Source of the DNA: Betaproteobacteria bacterium
Lineage (GTDB): Bacteria > Pseudomonadota > Gammaproteobacteria > Burkholderiales > Rhodocyclaceae
Assembly: GCA_016709965.1 (NCBI GenBank)
Contig: JADJLT010000001.1
Coordinates: forward strand, 1,006,001-1,070,000
Length of the DNA stretch: 64,000 nt
Reading direction: 5' to 3'
In this document: in pieces, positions 50,602 through 58,526 of the stretch
How the letters are laid out: the number at the start of each line of letters is the position of its first letter
How positions within the stretch are numbered: the stretch's first letter is position 1
Program-made: the position numbers and the translations under genes
The notes under the pieces: model-generated
Seen by the model: only the letters and a program-made list of their open reading frames with translations
The model's database searches: none
Told to the model about the DNA's origin: nothing

Positions 50602-50713
50602 TTGGGGCTCCAACGTTGCGCGCACCTTGAGGTGCAAAAGTGTGTCAGCGCATGACATCATTGCCATCGAGCTGCCGTCGTTGGCTGCTGATTCGCTGCT
50701 TCAGTGAATCTCT

Positions 50714-50729
50714 TGCAATCAGCGTGCCA
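50714..50729 (-). promoter_or_regulatory. Sigma-54 promoter of nirBD
   Basis: TGGCAC-GCTGA-TTGCA on the minus strand matches the -24/-12 consensus fully. Start about 50702, giving a leader of about 100 nt with GCC-AACGAC-GGC (six-base loop, A1 and G4) and GCACC-TCAA-GGTGC hairpins. Confidence 0.85.
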
Positions 50730-50740
50730 GGTCGGCAAAC

Positions 50741-50783
50741 ATCTGATTTTTTGCGGTTTTTCCCGGTTGACCGTAGCAACGGC
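50741..50783 (-). repeat. Dispersed 40-bp repeat, copy 8
   Basis: The minus strand reads TTGCTACGGTCAACCGGGAA then AAACCGCAAAAAATCAGAT. It begins about 45 bp after the ybiB stop and on its strand, immediately upstream of the nirB sigma-54 promoter. Confidence 0.82.
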
Positions 50784-50827
50784 GCACCAACTCAGTGCTC
50801 TAAAAGCCAGTGCGGTGCAGATTCAGA

Positions 50828-51817
50828 TCAATTGCCGCCCATCAGCAAACCTGTCGCTTCGACAGCGACAATGGCCTTTGCCTGGTTAAAGTCTTCGGCA
50901 TAGCCACTTGCAAAAAGAAGGCAGGCCAACTGATTGGCCAAGGGCTTGGGCAAGGGAACCTGCTTGTCGAGAATGCGCCGGATCCATTTGGCGGTGCTGA
51001 CGGCATCACTGGCTTCGGGCAGGTTTGGCAGGGCACGCAGACTTTCATGCTCGGCTTCGAACAGAACATCCGAGGCACCATCATGGATGAATTCAAGTCG
51101 TGGACGACGCTTTGGGTTGGCGAATGGTTCGCCTTCCGTGCCGCGCAATAGCAACGCACGCTGACCGTTGGCCATCAGCGTCTCACGCATCAGTTCGATA
51201 AAGTCCGGGTGAGTCGCGGGTGCAACCACAACCGAATCCCCCCGAAACGGATTGATCATCTTGACCAAACTATGGGCGCTGTTGCGAACGCCCATCCGGC
51301 TGCGCAGTGCCAGCAGGTTATGGATGCCAGGGCAAAGGGCGCTAAGCGGCAAAAATGCCAGCCCTTTTTCATCAATCGCGATCTGTCCTTGCGTCATGGA
51401 AGCCGTCGGCATGATCCCGAGCTCACGGAAAATATGGGCTGTCGTCACCCGCCCGAATCCTTCAATCAGGCCATGAACAACGACCGGCACGCCAAACCGC
51501 TGCAGGAGCAAGGCCAGCAATGGGGTCAGGTTGGGTTCCTTGCGTGAGCCATTGTAGGTCGGCAAAACGACCGGGCGGACGCGCCCGTGCGGCATTTCTA
51601 ATTTGTGCGTCCGCTCGTCAGCGGCCTCCAGAAAGCCCAGCATTTCATCCAGTGACTCACCCTTGACGCGCAAGCCAAGAATGATGGCACCCATTTCCAG
51701 ATCGGGCACACCGCCGTCCAGCATTGCAGCATAGAGCTGCTTTGCGTCATCACCGCTCAGGTCACGCGACCCCTCGGCCCCTCGGCCGATCTCTTTGATG
51801 TATTGCGCATAACTCAT
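50828..51817 (-). CDS. ybiB: YbiB/TrpD2-family nucleic-acid-binding protein
   Basis: A 329-residue protein with the anthranilate phosphoribosyltransferase fold but without its substrate sites. SYAQYIKEIGRGAEGSRDLS, LRVKGESLDEMLGFLEAADE, VVHGLIEGFGRVTTAHIFRE and MGVRNSAHSLVKMINPF match YbiB of E. coli, a DNA-binding TrpD2. It starts 20 bp after nasA and is cotranscribed with it, although a role in nitrate metabolism is not established. Confidence 0.88.
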   Translation of the reverse strand: MSYAQYIKEIGRGAEGSRDLSGDDAKQLYAAMLDGGVPDLEMGAIILGLRVKGESLDEMLGFLEAADERTHKLEMPHGRVRPVVLPTYNGSRKEPNLTPLLALLLQRFGVPVVVHGLIEGFGRVTTAHIFRELGIMPTASMTQGQIAIDEKGLAFLPLSALCPGIHNLLALRSRMGVRNSAHSLVKMINPFRGDSVVVAPATHPDFIELMRETLMANGQRALLLRGTEGEPFANPKRRPRLEFIHDGASDVLFEAEHESLRALPNLPEASDAVSTAKWIRRILDKQVPLPKPLANQLACLLFASGYAEDFNQAKAIVAVEATGLLMGGN

Positions 51818-51837
51818 GTGGTCTCCTCCGGTCGCAA

Positions 51838-54561
51838 TCAGACTGCTGCTGCGATTTTCTTTTCATGTTCTGCGACCATGCGCTTGATATCCGGAACGCA
51901 TGAGCCGCAGAAGGTGCCGCACTTTAATTTATCCTGTAGTTTAGGCAAGTCTGCCCCACTCTCCAGCTCATGGCCAATCTGCACGTCGCTAATATCGGCG
52001 CATTTGCAGATGATGTTGCGAGCGATCATGGTCACCGGCGGCTTGGCAGAAGGCGCCAAAGCGAAGCGAATCAGACTGGCATCGAGTTCATCCTCGGCCA
52101 TTGCCTGCTTCAACCACGCCTGCGCCAAGGTTTCACCGGCAAGGCGCACTCCAAGGAGCCGCCCTTCCTGAGCAATGGCTTTTTTGCTCACTTTTCGAGT
52201 GGCATCCACGTAAACAATCGCACCATCAGTGGTATCCAGGCCGAAGAGACGGTCGATTTCTGCGATTTCGCTCTCGGCAATTGCCGATTCGCTTGCCGCC
52301 CGAAAAACAACCAATGGCGTCTTCCGACCGTACAGACCCACCGTGGCATAGGGAAATGCCTTGAGGGAAGCTCGCGCACGCTGCATAAGCTCCAGCGCCT
52401 CCGACTGATCCGCACAGCGTCTGAGCACGGCCAGCGGATACGTCAGATTGGCTTTAGTGATCTGTACTGCGGCATGTTTCAATTCGGGCTGCTTTGAATA
52501 CGGATCAGTGGCATCACATGCCAGCGCGTTGGCCCCTGGCGTGTTCATGAACTGACTTCCCCAGTGCATGGGCATCCAGGCGCGCCCTTTGACCAGACCG
52601 GGCCGCTCAATGATTCGCGTCACCATCTCACCGCGGCCATTGGTCACTTTGACGAGATCACCTGACTCCAGCTCACGATGTCTCATGTCACATGGATGCA
52701 TCGCGAGCAAAGGCTCATCTTCCAGATTGAACAAGCGAGGTACGGTACCGGTGCGGCTCATCCCATGCCAGTGATCACGCATGCGGCCTGACAAGAGACT
52801 AATGGGCAACTCGGGTGTAGTGGCATCCGCCAATGCCTGGTGCTGGATGGCGACGAAACGCGCCTTGCCATCCGGCGTTGGGAAGCGTCCATCTTCGTAG
52901 AGACGAACCTTTCCGGCGCTAGCGCCTTCCGGATAGGGCCACTGCTGCGGACCTTGTGCCTCAAGCAGGGCATAAGACAAGCCGGTGATATCGAGATCGC
53001 GGCCACGCGTGGTTTCGCGATGCTCGTTGAATATCTCTTCGGCATTCGCATAAGGGAAAAGCTTTTCAGCTGACGCGTGTCCCAGTTCTTTGCCTAGACG
53101 TCGGGCAAAATCGACCACAATTTCCCAGTCGTGACGCGCCTCTCCTGGCGCCTGAACAGCTGGCATCACCCGCGAAATGCAACGCTCGGAATTAGTGACT
53201 GTGCCGTATTTCTCCCCCCATCCACTGGCAGGCAAAAGCAAGTCGGCATAATCGGCCGTATCAGTGTTGCCATAAGTTTCCTGCAACACAACGTACTCGG
53301 CCGCCTGCAACGCTTCGCGCACAGCAGCTTGATTGGGGAGGGATTGGGCCGGATTGGTACAAGCAATCCAAACCGCCTTGATTTCTCCGGTCTTCAGTGC
53401 CTTAAAGAGGTCAACTGCAGATTTACCGGGTGTCGCGGGTACAAAAGGGACTCCCCAGAAACGCGCAATTTCGGCACGGTGCTCGGGATTCGCCATATCG
53501 CGGTGGGCCGACAAGAGATTCGACAGCCCTCCCACTTCACGTCCGCCCATGGCGTTCGGCTGACCGGTCAGCGAAAATGGTCCGGCCCCTGGCTTGCCAA
53601 TCTGCCCGGTAGCGAGATGTAAATGAATTACTCCCGCATTGTTGTGAGTGCCATGAGCTGACTGATTCAACCCTTGGCAGTAGAGCGACAATGAGGCGTC
53701 GCTGGCACCAAACCAGCGAGCAGCTTGGATAATGTCTTCGGCAGGAACACCGCAGAGCATGGACACCTTGTCTGGCGAGTATTCTTTGACAATATCTGCC
53801 AAGGCATCAAAACCCGTGGTGTGTGCCGCGACATAGGCCTGATCCACAAAGCCTTCGCTGATCAATACATGCAGCATTCCGTTAAACAACGCGATGTCGG
53901 TGCCTGGCTTGATCGGTAGATGCAGATCTGCAATCTCCGCACTCTCCGAGCGACGGGGGTCTGCAACAATGATCTTTAGATTCGGATTTGCCGCCTTGGC
54001 ATCTTCTATATAGCGAAAAATAATCGGATGAGCGACTGCGGGGTTGGCTCCAGTAATAAACATTACCTTTGCCTGAAGAATATCGGCGTAACTACATGGT
54101 GGCGCATCCGCGCCGAGGGTTTGCTTATAGCCTGCAACCGCTGAAGACATACAAAGGCGGGAATTAGTATCTACATTATTTGTGCCGATCAGGCCTTTAG
54201 CCAGTTTATTGAAGACGTAATAGTCTTCAGTCATTAACTGTCCTGAAATATAGAAGGCAACGGAATCCGGCCCGTATTGACGAATGGTATTTGCAAAGCG
54301 CTGCGCAGCTTCGTCAAGCGCCGCCCCCCAGCTCTGTCGCTGTCCAGACAGGCCACGTACCGTGCGTCTTTCTGGAAATTGCAATCGGTAAGTAGGGTTT
54401 GCAGTCTGATTCAGCGTGGCCCCCTTGGTGCAGAGGCGCCCTCGATTAGCAGGGTGTTCTGGGTCACCACGCAATCCTGTGACCACACCACTTTCCGACT
54501 CGATGAGCAAGCCACAGCCAACGCCGCAGTAGCAACAGGTAGATTTAACTTCAGTTTTCAT
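51838..54561 (-). CDS. nasA: Assimilatory nitrate reductase catalytic subunit
   Basis: A 907-residue cytoplasmic molybdopterin enzyme. The N-terminal [4Fe-4S] ligands are CCYCGVGCGL with CTKG; TNSRLCMSSAVAGYKQTLGA and NQSAHGTHNNAG belong to the Mo-bisMGD domain. The C-terminus adds a BFD-like [2Fe-2S] module (CKCADISDVQIG with CGTFCGSC), which should take electrons from a reductase partner; none is encoded next to it, so the donor is unknown. It reduces nitrate to nitrite for NirBD. A sigma-54 promoter lies 24 bp upstream of the ATG and a GGAAGGAAA ribosome site precedes it. Confidence 0.96.
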   Translation of the reverse strand: MKTEVKSTCCYCGVGCGLLIESESGVVTGLRGDPEHPANRGRLCTKGATLNQTANPTYRLQFPERRTVRGLSGQRQSWGAALDEAAQRFANTIRQYGPDSVAFYISGQLMTEDYYVFNKLAKGLIGTNNVDTNSRLCMSSAVAGYKQTLGADAPPCSYADILQAKVMFITGANPAVAHPIIFRYIEDAKAANPNLKIIVADPRRSESAEIADLHLPIKPGTDIALFNGMLHVLISEGFVDQAYVAAHTTGFDALADIVKEYSPDKVSMLCGVPAEDIIQAARWFGASDASLSLYCQGLNQSAHGTHNNAGVIHLHLATGQIGKPGAGPFSLTGQPNAMGGREVGGLSNLLSAHRDMANPEHRAEIARFWGVPFVPATPGKSAVDLFKALKTGEIKAVWIACTNPAQSLPNQAAVREALQAAEYVVLQETYGNTDTADYADLLLPASGWGEKYGTVTNSERCISRVMPAVQAPGEARHDWEIVVDFARRLGKELGHASAEKLFPYANAEEIFNEHRETTRGRDLDITGLSYALLEAQGPQQWPYPEGASAGKVRLYEDGRFPTPDGKARFVAIQHQALADATTPELPISLLSGRMRDHWHGMSRTGTVPRLFNLEDEPLLAMHPCDMRHRELESGDLVKVTNGRGEMVTRIIERPGLVKGRAWMPMHWGSQFMNTPGANALACDATDPYSKQPELKHAAVQITKANLTYPLAVLRRCADQSEALELMQRARASLKAFPYATVGLYGRKTPLVVFRAASESAIAESEIAEIDRLFGLDTTDGAIVYVDATRKVSKKAIAQEGRLLGVRLAGETLAQAWLKQAMAEDELDASLIRFALAPSAKPPVTMIARNIICKCADISDVQIGHELESGADLPKLQDKLKCGTFCGSCVPDIKRMVAEHEKKIAAAV

Positions 54562-54584
54562 GATTTTCCTTCCGAAATGCCATC

Positions 54585-54600
54585 AGCAACAGCTGTGCCA
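54585..54600 (-). promoter_or_regulatory. Sigma-54 promoter of nasA
   Basis: TGGCAC-AGCTG-TTGCT on the minus strand is a full consensus match. Start about 54573, leaving a leader of only about 12 nt before the nasA ATG. Confidence 0.88.
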
Positions 54601-54627
54601 CCTATTAAAATCATGGACTTGCAAATA

Positions 54628-54663
54628 AAAAGGGAAAACCCGGTAACGGATTTTCCCTTTTTT
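54628..54663 (-). terminator. Rho-independent terminator of sspAB
   Basis: On the minus strand AAAAAAGGGAAAA-N12-TTTTCCCTTTTT, 26 bp after the sspB stop. It lies upstream of the nasA sigma-54 promoter and so serves the sspB transcript. Confidence 0.82.
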
Positions 54664-54671
54664 GGTGCAAC
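54655..54671 (-). promoter_or_regulatory. 17-bp motif shared with the narK-type promoter
   Basis: GTTGCACCAAAAAAGGG on the minus strand, identical to 44950-44966. It overlaps the sspB terminator and lies about 85-98 bp upstream of the predicted nasA start. Confidence 0.5.
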
Positions 54672-54688
54672 AGACGAAGCAACCGTCC

Positions 54689-55123
54689 CTATTTGATGCG
54701 TTGCAGCTTGGGACGCCCTCCTTCTGGGCGTGGTGGCTCGGGTTGAGGTTCTTCCGAAGGAGATTCGACCTCGCAAGCATCGACAAAATTGACCCCACCT
54801 CCGTCATCCTCAGCATCAATTTCGAACGCCATTCCAGCGCCATTTTCGCGTGCATATATCGCCGAAATCCGTCCGACAGGTACGGACAAATCCCTGGCAA
54901 CGCCACTGAATCGAGCCTGAAAATCGATAAAATCGTTACCTATCTGAAGCTTGCTGGTAGCCGTTGGGCCAAGATTTAAAACAATCTGGCCATCACGGAC
55001 AAACTCACGAGGCACGCGAGTCCGTTCATCGACTTCAACGGCGATGTGCGGCGTAAAACCATTATCGCAACACCACTCCCAGATGGCGCGAAGCAGGTAA
55101 GGCTTCGTAGACGGTAGCTGCAT
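54689..55123 (-). CDS. sspB: ClpXP protease specificity-enhancing factor
   Basis: A 144-residue adaptor that delivers ssrA-tagged proteins to ClpXP. STKPYLLRAIWEWCCDNGFT, HIAVEVDERTRVPREFVRDG and LNLGPTATSKLQIGNDFIDF are the SspB fold. The C-terminus is acidic and proline-rich and ends GGRPKLQRIK, the ClpX-binding tail. It follows sspA by two bases. Confidence 0.93.
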   Translation of the reverse strand: MQLPSTKPYLLRAIWEWCCDNGFTPHIAVEVDERTRVPREFVRDGQIVLNLGPTATSKLQIGNDFIDFQARFSGVARDLSVPVGRISAIYARENGAGMAFEIDAEDDGGGVNFVDACEVESPSEEPQPEPPRPEGGRPKLQRIK

Positions 55124-55125
55124 GC

Positions 55126-55722
55126 TTACTTGCGCATCGCCTTTTCAGATGGCGTGAGCGCATCTATAAAGCCTTGACGGCTGAATATTCTCTCTGCATA
55201 TTTCATCAAAGGGGCGGCAGCCTTACCCAGATCAATACCGTAGTGATCTAAGCGCCAAAGAAGTGGCGCAATAGCGACATCGAGCATGGAAAATTCATCA
55301 CCGAGCATGAATTTTTGCTTATTGAAGATAGGGACAATTTCCGTAAGACGGGCGCGGATTTCCTGACGAGCTTTATCAGCCGTCTTTCCATTCTTTTCAA
55401 TCACTTCCATGAACGAAAAAATCTCTCGTTCCATGCCCACCAACAATTGGCGAGCACGAGCACGCATGATCGGATCGGCTGGCATCAATTGAGGATGCGG
55501 AAAACGCTCATCAATGTACTCATTGATAATGTTAGGCTCGAACAAGACCAGATCTCGCTCGACTAACACCGGCACGCGATTATGCGGATTGATCGCAGCC
55601 ATTTCTTCAGGCTTGTTGAACATGTCCACGTCAATAACCTGAAAATCCATGCCCTTTTCGAACAGGACAATACGGCAGCGATGACTAAAGGGGCAAGTAG
55701 TACCCGAGTAGAGGTTCATCAT
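55126..55722 (-). CDS. sspA: Stringent starvation protein A (GST-fold)
   Basis: A 198-residue glutathione S-transferase-like regulator that binds RNA polymerase. MMNLYSGTTCPFSHRCRIVL, NRVPVLVERDLVLFEPNIIN and FMLGDEFSMLDVAIAPLLWR are typical. The ATG at 55722 has GAAGG nine bases upstream; an in-frame TTG at 55731 adds three residues. Operon with sspB; the pet genes precede it. Confidence 0.92.
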   Translation of the reverse strand: MMNLYSGTTCPFSHRCRIVLFEKGMDFQVIDVDMFNKPEEMAAINPHNRVPVLVERDLVLFEPNIINEYIDERFPHPQLMPADPIMRARARQLLVGMEREIFSFMEVIEKNGKTADKARQEIRARLTEIVPIFNKQKFMLGDEFSMLDVAIAPLLWRLDHYGIDLGKAAAPLMKYAERIFSRQGFIDALTPSEKAMRK

Positions 55723-55805
55723 TTGTGACAACCTTCAAAATGAGATTCGGCATCGGGGGCAGGCCAAAGCCAAACCCGCGATGCCGTTATCGGATCCAAA
55801 AAGGA

Positions 55806-56525
55806 TCAGTGAATGTCTTTCCAGTATTCCTTCTTGAGCGCATAAGCGACCGCAAAGAGAACAGCCAGGAAGGCAAGGACAAACCAGCCCAGAGTCCGGC
55901 GGAACTCCTGTTGCGGCTCAGCCATCCAGACCATGAAGCCAACGAGGTCAGAGACCGACTTGTCGAATTCAGCTGGAGGCATGGTGCCCGGAACAGCCAG
56001 TTCCAGCTTGTGCGTTTCGTGATTCAGCACTTGCTGGCCTTGCAGACCGTACAGGACGTGCGGCATGCCGACGTTTTCAAACACCAGATTGTTCCAGCCA
56101 GTTGGACGGTTCGCGTCACGGTAGAAAGAACGCAGGTAGGTGTAAATCCAGTCGGCACCGCCTCCGGCATTACCAGCTTCGCCACGGGCACGAGCAACAA
56201 TGGTCAGATCCGGTGGCGTTGCACCAAACCACAGTTTTTGCTCATCGGAGCGTGCCGCAACCCGCATCAACTCGCCGATTTTGTCGGAAGTGAACATCAG
56301 GTTTTCCTTGACCTGCTGTTCGGTCAGACCGAGATCCAGCAGGTTCTTGTAGCGCAGGTAGGAAGCGCCGTGGCAGTTCATGCAGTAATTGACGAACAGC
56401 TTTGCACCATTCTGCAATGCAGCTTTATCGCTGACAGAACCCGGCCACTTGTCGATATGAGCGGAACCGCTGTTGGCAAATGCCATGATCGGCGCGAAGA
56501 GCAAGGCGATAAGGAATTTTTTCAT
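55806..56525 (-). CDS. petC: Cytochrome c1 of the bc1 complex
   Basis: A 239-residue membrane-anchored c-type cytochrome. The signal MKKFLIALLFAPIMAFANS starts at the ATG at 56525, which has GAGAGG at ideal spacing; a further ATG at 56534 overlaps that site. Haem c binds at CMNCHGAS (CxxCH). GMPHVLYGLQGQQVL and the C-terminal membrane anchor WFVLAFLAVLFAVAYALKKE complete it. It passes electrons from the Rieske protein to soluble cytochrome c. Confidence 0.95.
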   Translation of the reverse strand: MKKFLIALLFAPIMAFANSGSAHIDKWPGSVSDKAALQNGAKLFVNYCMNCHGASYLRYKNLLDLGLTEQQVKENLMFTSDKIGELMRVAARSDEQKLWFGATPPDLTIVARARGEAGNAGGGADWIYTYLRSFYRDANRPTGWNNLVFENVGMPHVLYGLQGQQVLNHETHKLELAVPGTMPPAEFDKSVSDLVGFMVWMAEPQQEFRRTLGWFVLAFLAVLFAVAYALKKEYWKDIH

Positions 56526-56538
56526 TTTAGGCATCCTC

Positions 56539-57840
56539 TCACTTGAACGTCACACGGTCGGGAACCGGGCTGAACTTGTCCATCCGTGACCACCAAGGCA
56601 TGCCGAGGAAGAATCCGAAGTAGAACACCGAACAAATCTGCGATACCAGTTCGCCCATAGGAGATGGGGACAGCGTACCCAAGTAACCGAGAACGAAGAA
56701 CACAATCACAAAAATGGTCAGCAGCGTTTTGTAAATCGGGCCGCGGTAGCGGATCGATTTGACGGGGCTACGATCCAGCCACGGCAGGAAGGCGAAGATC
56801 ACGACCGAAGCACCCATCGCAACCACACCCCAGAACTTGGCATCGAGGCCAAACAGCGGATAGGTCACAGCGCGCAGAATCGAGTAGAACGGCGTGAAGT
56901 ACCAGACCGGCGAAATGTGCGGCGGGGTCTTCAGGGGGTCAGCCGGATAGAAGTTCGGCGTTTCGAGGAAGTAACCGCCACCCTCCGGCGCCCAGAACAT
57001 CACAGCCGAGAAAACCATCAGGAAGACCACGACACCGACGATGTCCTTGACCGTGTAGTACGGGTGGAACGGGATGCCATCAACCGGATGCCCGTTGGCA
57101 CCCAAGTTGGCTTTGATCTCAACACCGTCCGGGTTATTCGAACCGGTTTCGTGCAGAGCCAATACGTGAGCGGCAACCAGACCGATGAGTACGAGCGGGA
57201 AGGCAATAACGTGGAAGGAGAAGAAGCGGTTAAGCGTCGCATCACCAACCACGAAATCGCCGCGGATGATCAACGAAAGATCCGGCCCGATCACTGGAAT
57301 CGCCGAGAAGAGGTTAACAATCACCTGAGCTCCCCAGTACGACATCTGCCCCCATGGCAAAAGGTAACCGAAGAAAGCTTCGCCCATCAGGCACAGGAAA
57401 ATACCGACGCCAAACAGCCAGGTTAACTCACGCGGCTTGCGATACGAACCGTAGAGCAGTCCACGGAACATGTGCATATAAACCACGATAAAGAAGGCTG
57501 AAGCGCCGGTGGAGTGCATGTAGCGAATCAGCCAGCCACCAGAGACGTCTCGCATGATGTATTCGACCGAAGCAAATGCAATCGGCACGCCATTGGCGTT
57601 GAGCGCAGCATCGGGCTTGTAATGCATTACCAAAAATATACCGGTAACGATCTGGATGACCAGCACCAGTAGCGCCAGAGAACCAAAGAAGTACCAGAAA
57701 TTGAAGTTTTTCGGGGCATAGTACTCGGAAAGGTGCCCCTTCCACATCGAAGTCGCCGGGAAACGTGCGTCAACCCATTCCAGAGCGTTACCGGCCAGCG
57801 AGCCGTCAGATTTGTATTTCTCGAAATTGCCAGCAGCCAT
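56539..57840 (-). CDS. petB: Cytochrome b of the bc1 complex
   Basis: A 433-residue, eight-helix quinol oxidase core. The haem b histidines lie in RYMHSTGASAFFIVVYMHMF and FSFHVIAFPLVLIGLVAAHV. GYLLPWGQMSYWGAQVIVNL and the PEGGGYFLETPNF stretch (PEWY-equivalent region reads WAPEG) are visible. The C-terminal domain is fused, as in mitochondrial-type cytochrome b. Middle gene of petABC. Confidence 0.96.
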   Translation of the reverse strand: MAAGNFEKYKSDGSLAGNALEWVDARFPATSMWKGHLSEYYAPKNFNFWYFFGSLALLVLVIQIVTGIFLVMHYKPDAALNANGVPIAFASVEYIMRDVSGGWLIRYMHSTGASAFFIVVYMHMFRGLLYGSYRKPRELTWLFGVGIFLCLMGEAFFGYLLPWGQMSYWGAQVIVNLFSAIPVIGPDLSLIIRGDFVVGDATLNRFFSFHVIAFPLVLIGLVAAHVLALHETGSNNPDGVEIKANLGANGHPVDGIPFHPYYTVKDIVGVVVFLMVFSAVMFWAPEGGGYFLETPNFYPADPLKTPPHISPVWYFTPFYSILRAVTYPLFGLDAKFWGVVAMGASVVIFAFLPWLDRSPVKSIRYRGPIYKTLLTIFVIVFFVLGYLGTLSPSPMGELVSQICSVFYFGFFLGMPWWSRMDKFSPVPDRVTFK

Positions 57841-57843
57841 TTC

Positions 57844-58443
57844 TTATGCTCCCTTCTTGTCTTCGCCGATCAGGATACGGGTATCTGCGAGATACACGTG
57901 CGGCGGCACTTCGAGGTTGGTCGGGGCAGGCTTCGACTTGAAAACGCGACCGGCGAAGTCGAAGGTCGACCCGTGACATGGGCACAGGAAGCCCCCCAAC
58001 CAACCAGCAGGCATCCCCTCTTCGGTGCCGGCCTTGAATTTCTGACCAGGAGAACACCCAAGGTGTGTACAAATACCCACAACAACCATGATTGCCGGCT
58101 TGATCGAGCGAGTGTCATTCTGAGCATAAGTTGGTTGCTGGCTAGCCTTCTCGGACTTCGGATCAGCTACCGCATCAGCCAACTTGGGCAGGGTATCCAG
58201 CATCTCCTTGGTACGGTTGATGATCCAAACCGGCTTGCCGCGCCACTCGACGGTCATCATCTGACCCGGTTCGAGCTTGCTGAAATCCACTTCGACCGGA
58301 GCGCCTGCAGCTTTGGCGCGTTCGGATGGAAGCAAGCTGGAGACGAACGGCACGAGAGCGGCAACCGCGCCCGCCCCGCCCACGGCTGCGGTAGCAACGA
58401 CCAGACGCCGCCGTCCGCAGTCCATTTTTCCTTGATTGCTCAT
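57844..58443 (-). CDS. petA: Rieske iron-sulfur subunit of the bc1 complex
   Basis: A 199-residue protein beginning MSNQGKMDCGRRRLVVATAA. A Tat-like RRR motif and one membrane helix (about 14-36) precede the Rieske fold. The [2Fe-2S] ligands are CTHLGCSPG and CPCHGSTFDFAG with both disulphide cysteines. It begins the petABC operon; cytochrome b starts three bases on. Confidence 0.96.
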   Translation of the reverse strand: MSNQGKMDCGRRRLVVATAAVGGAGAVAALVPFVSSLLPSERAKAAGAPVEVDFSKLEPGQMMTVEWRGKPVWIINRTKEMLDTLPKLADAVADPKSEKASQQPTYAQNDTRSIKPAIMVVVGICTHLGCSPGQKFKAGTEEGMPAGWLGGFLCPCHGSTFDFAGRVFKSKPAPTNLEVPPHVYLADTRILIGEDKKGA

Positions 58444-58526
58444 TACGCTGACCCCTAACGGAATTAGATGGGATAAAAATTAAACGCTAAATTATACGAT
58501 ATTGGGCGCCTCGATAAAAGCCGTTA

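Noticed and set aside
54628..54663. NasT-controlled attenuator of nasA
   Set aside because: The hairpin lies upstream of the full-consensus nasA sigma-54 promoter, so it cannot control that transcript; it fits as the sspB terminator.
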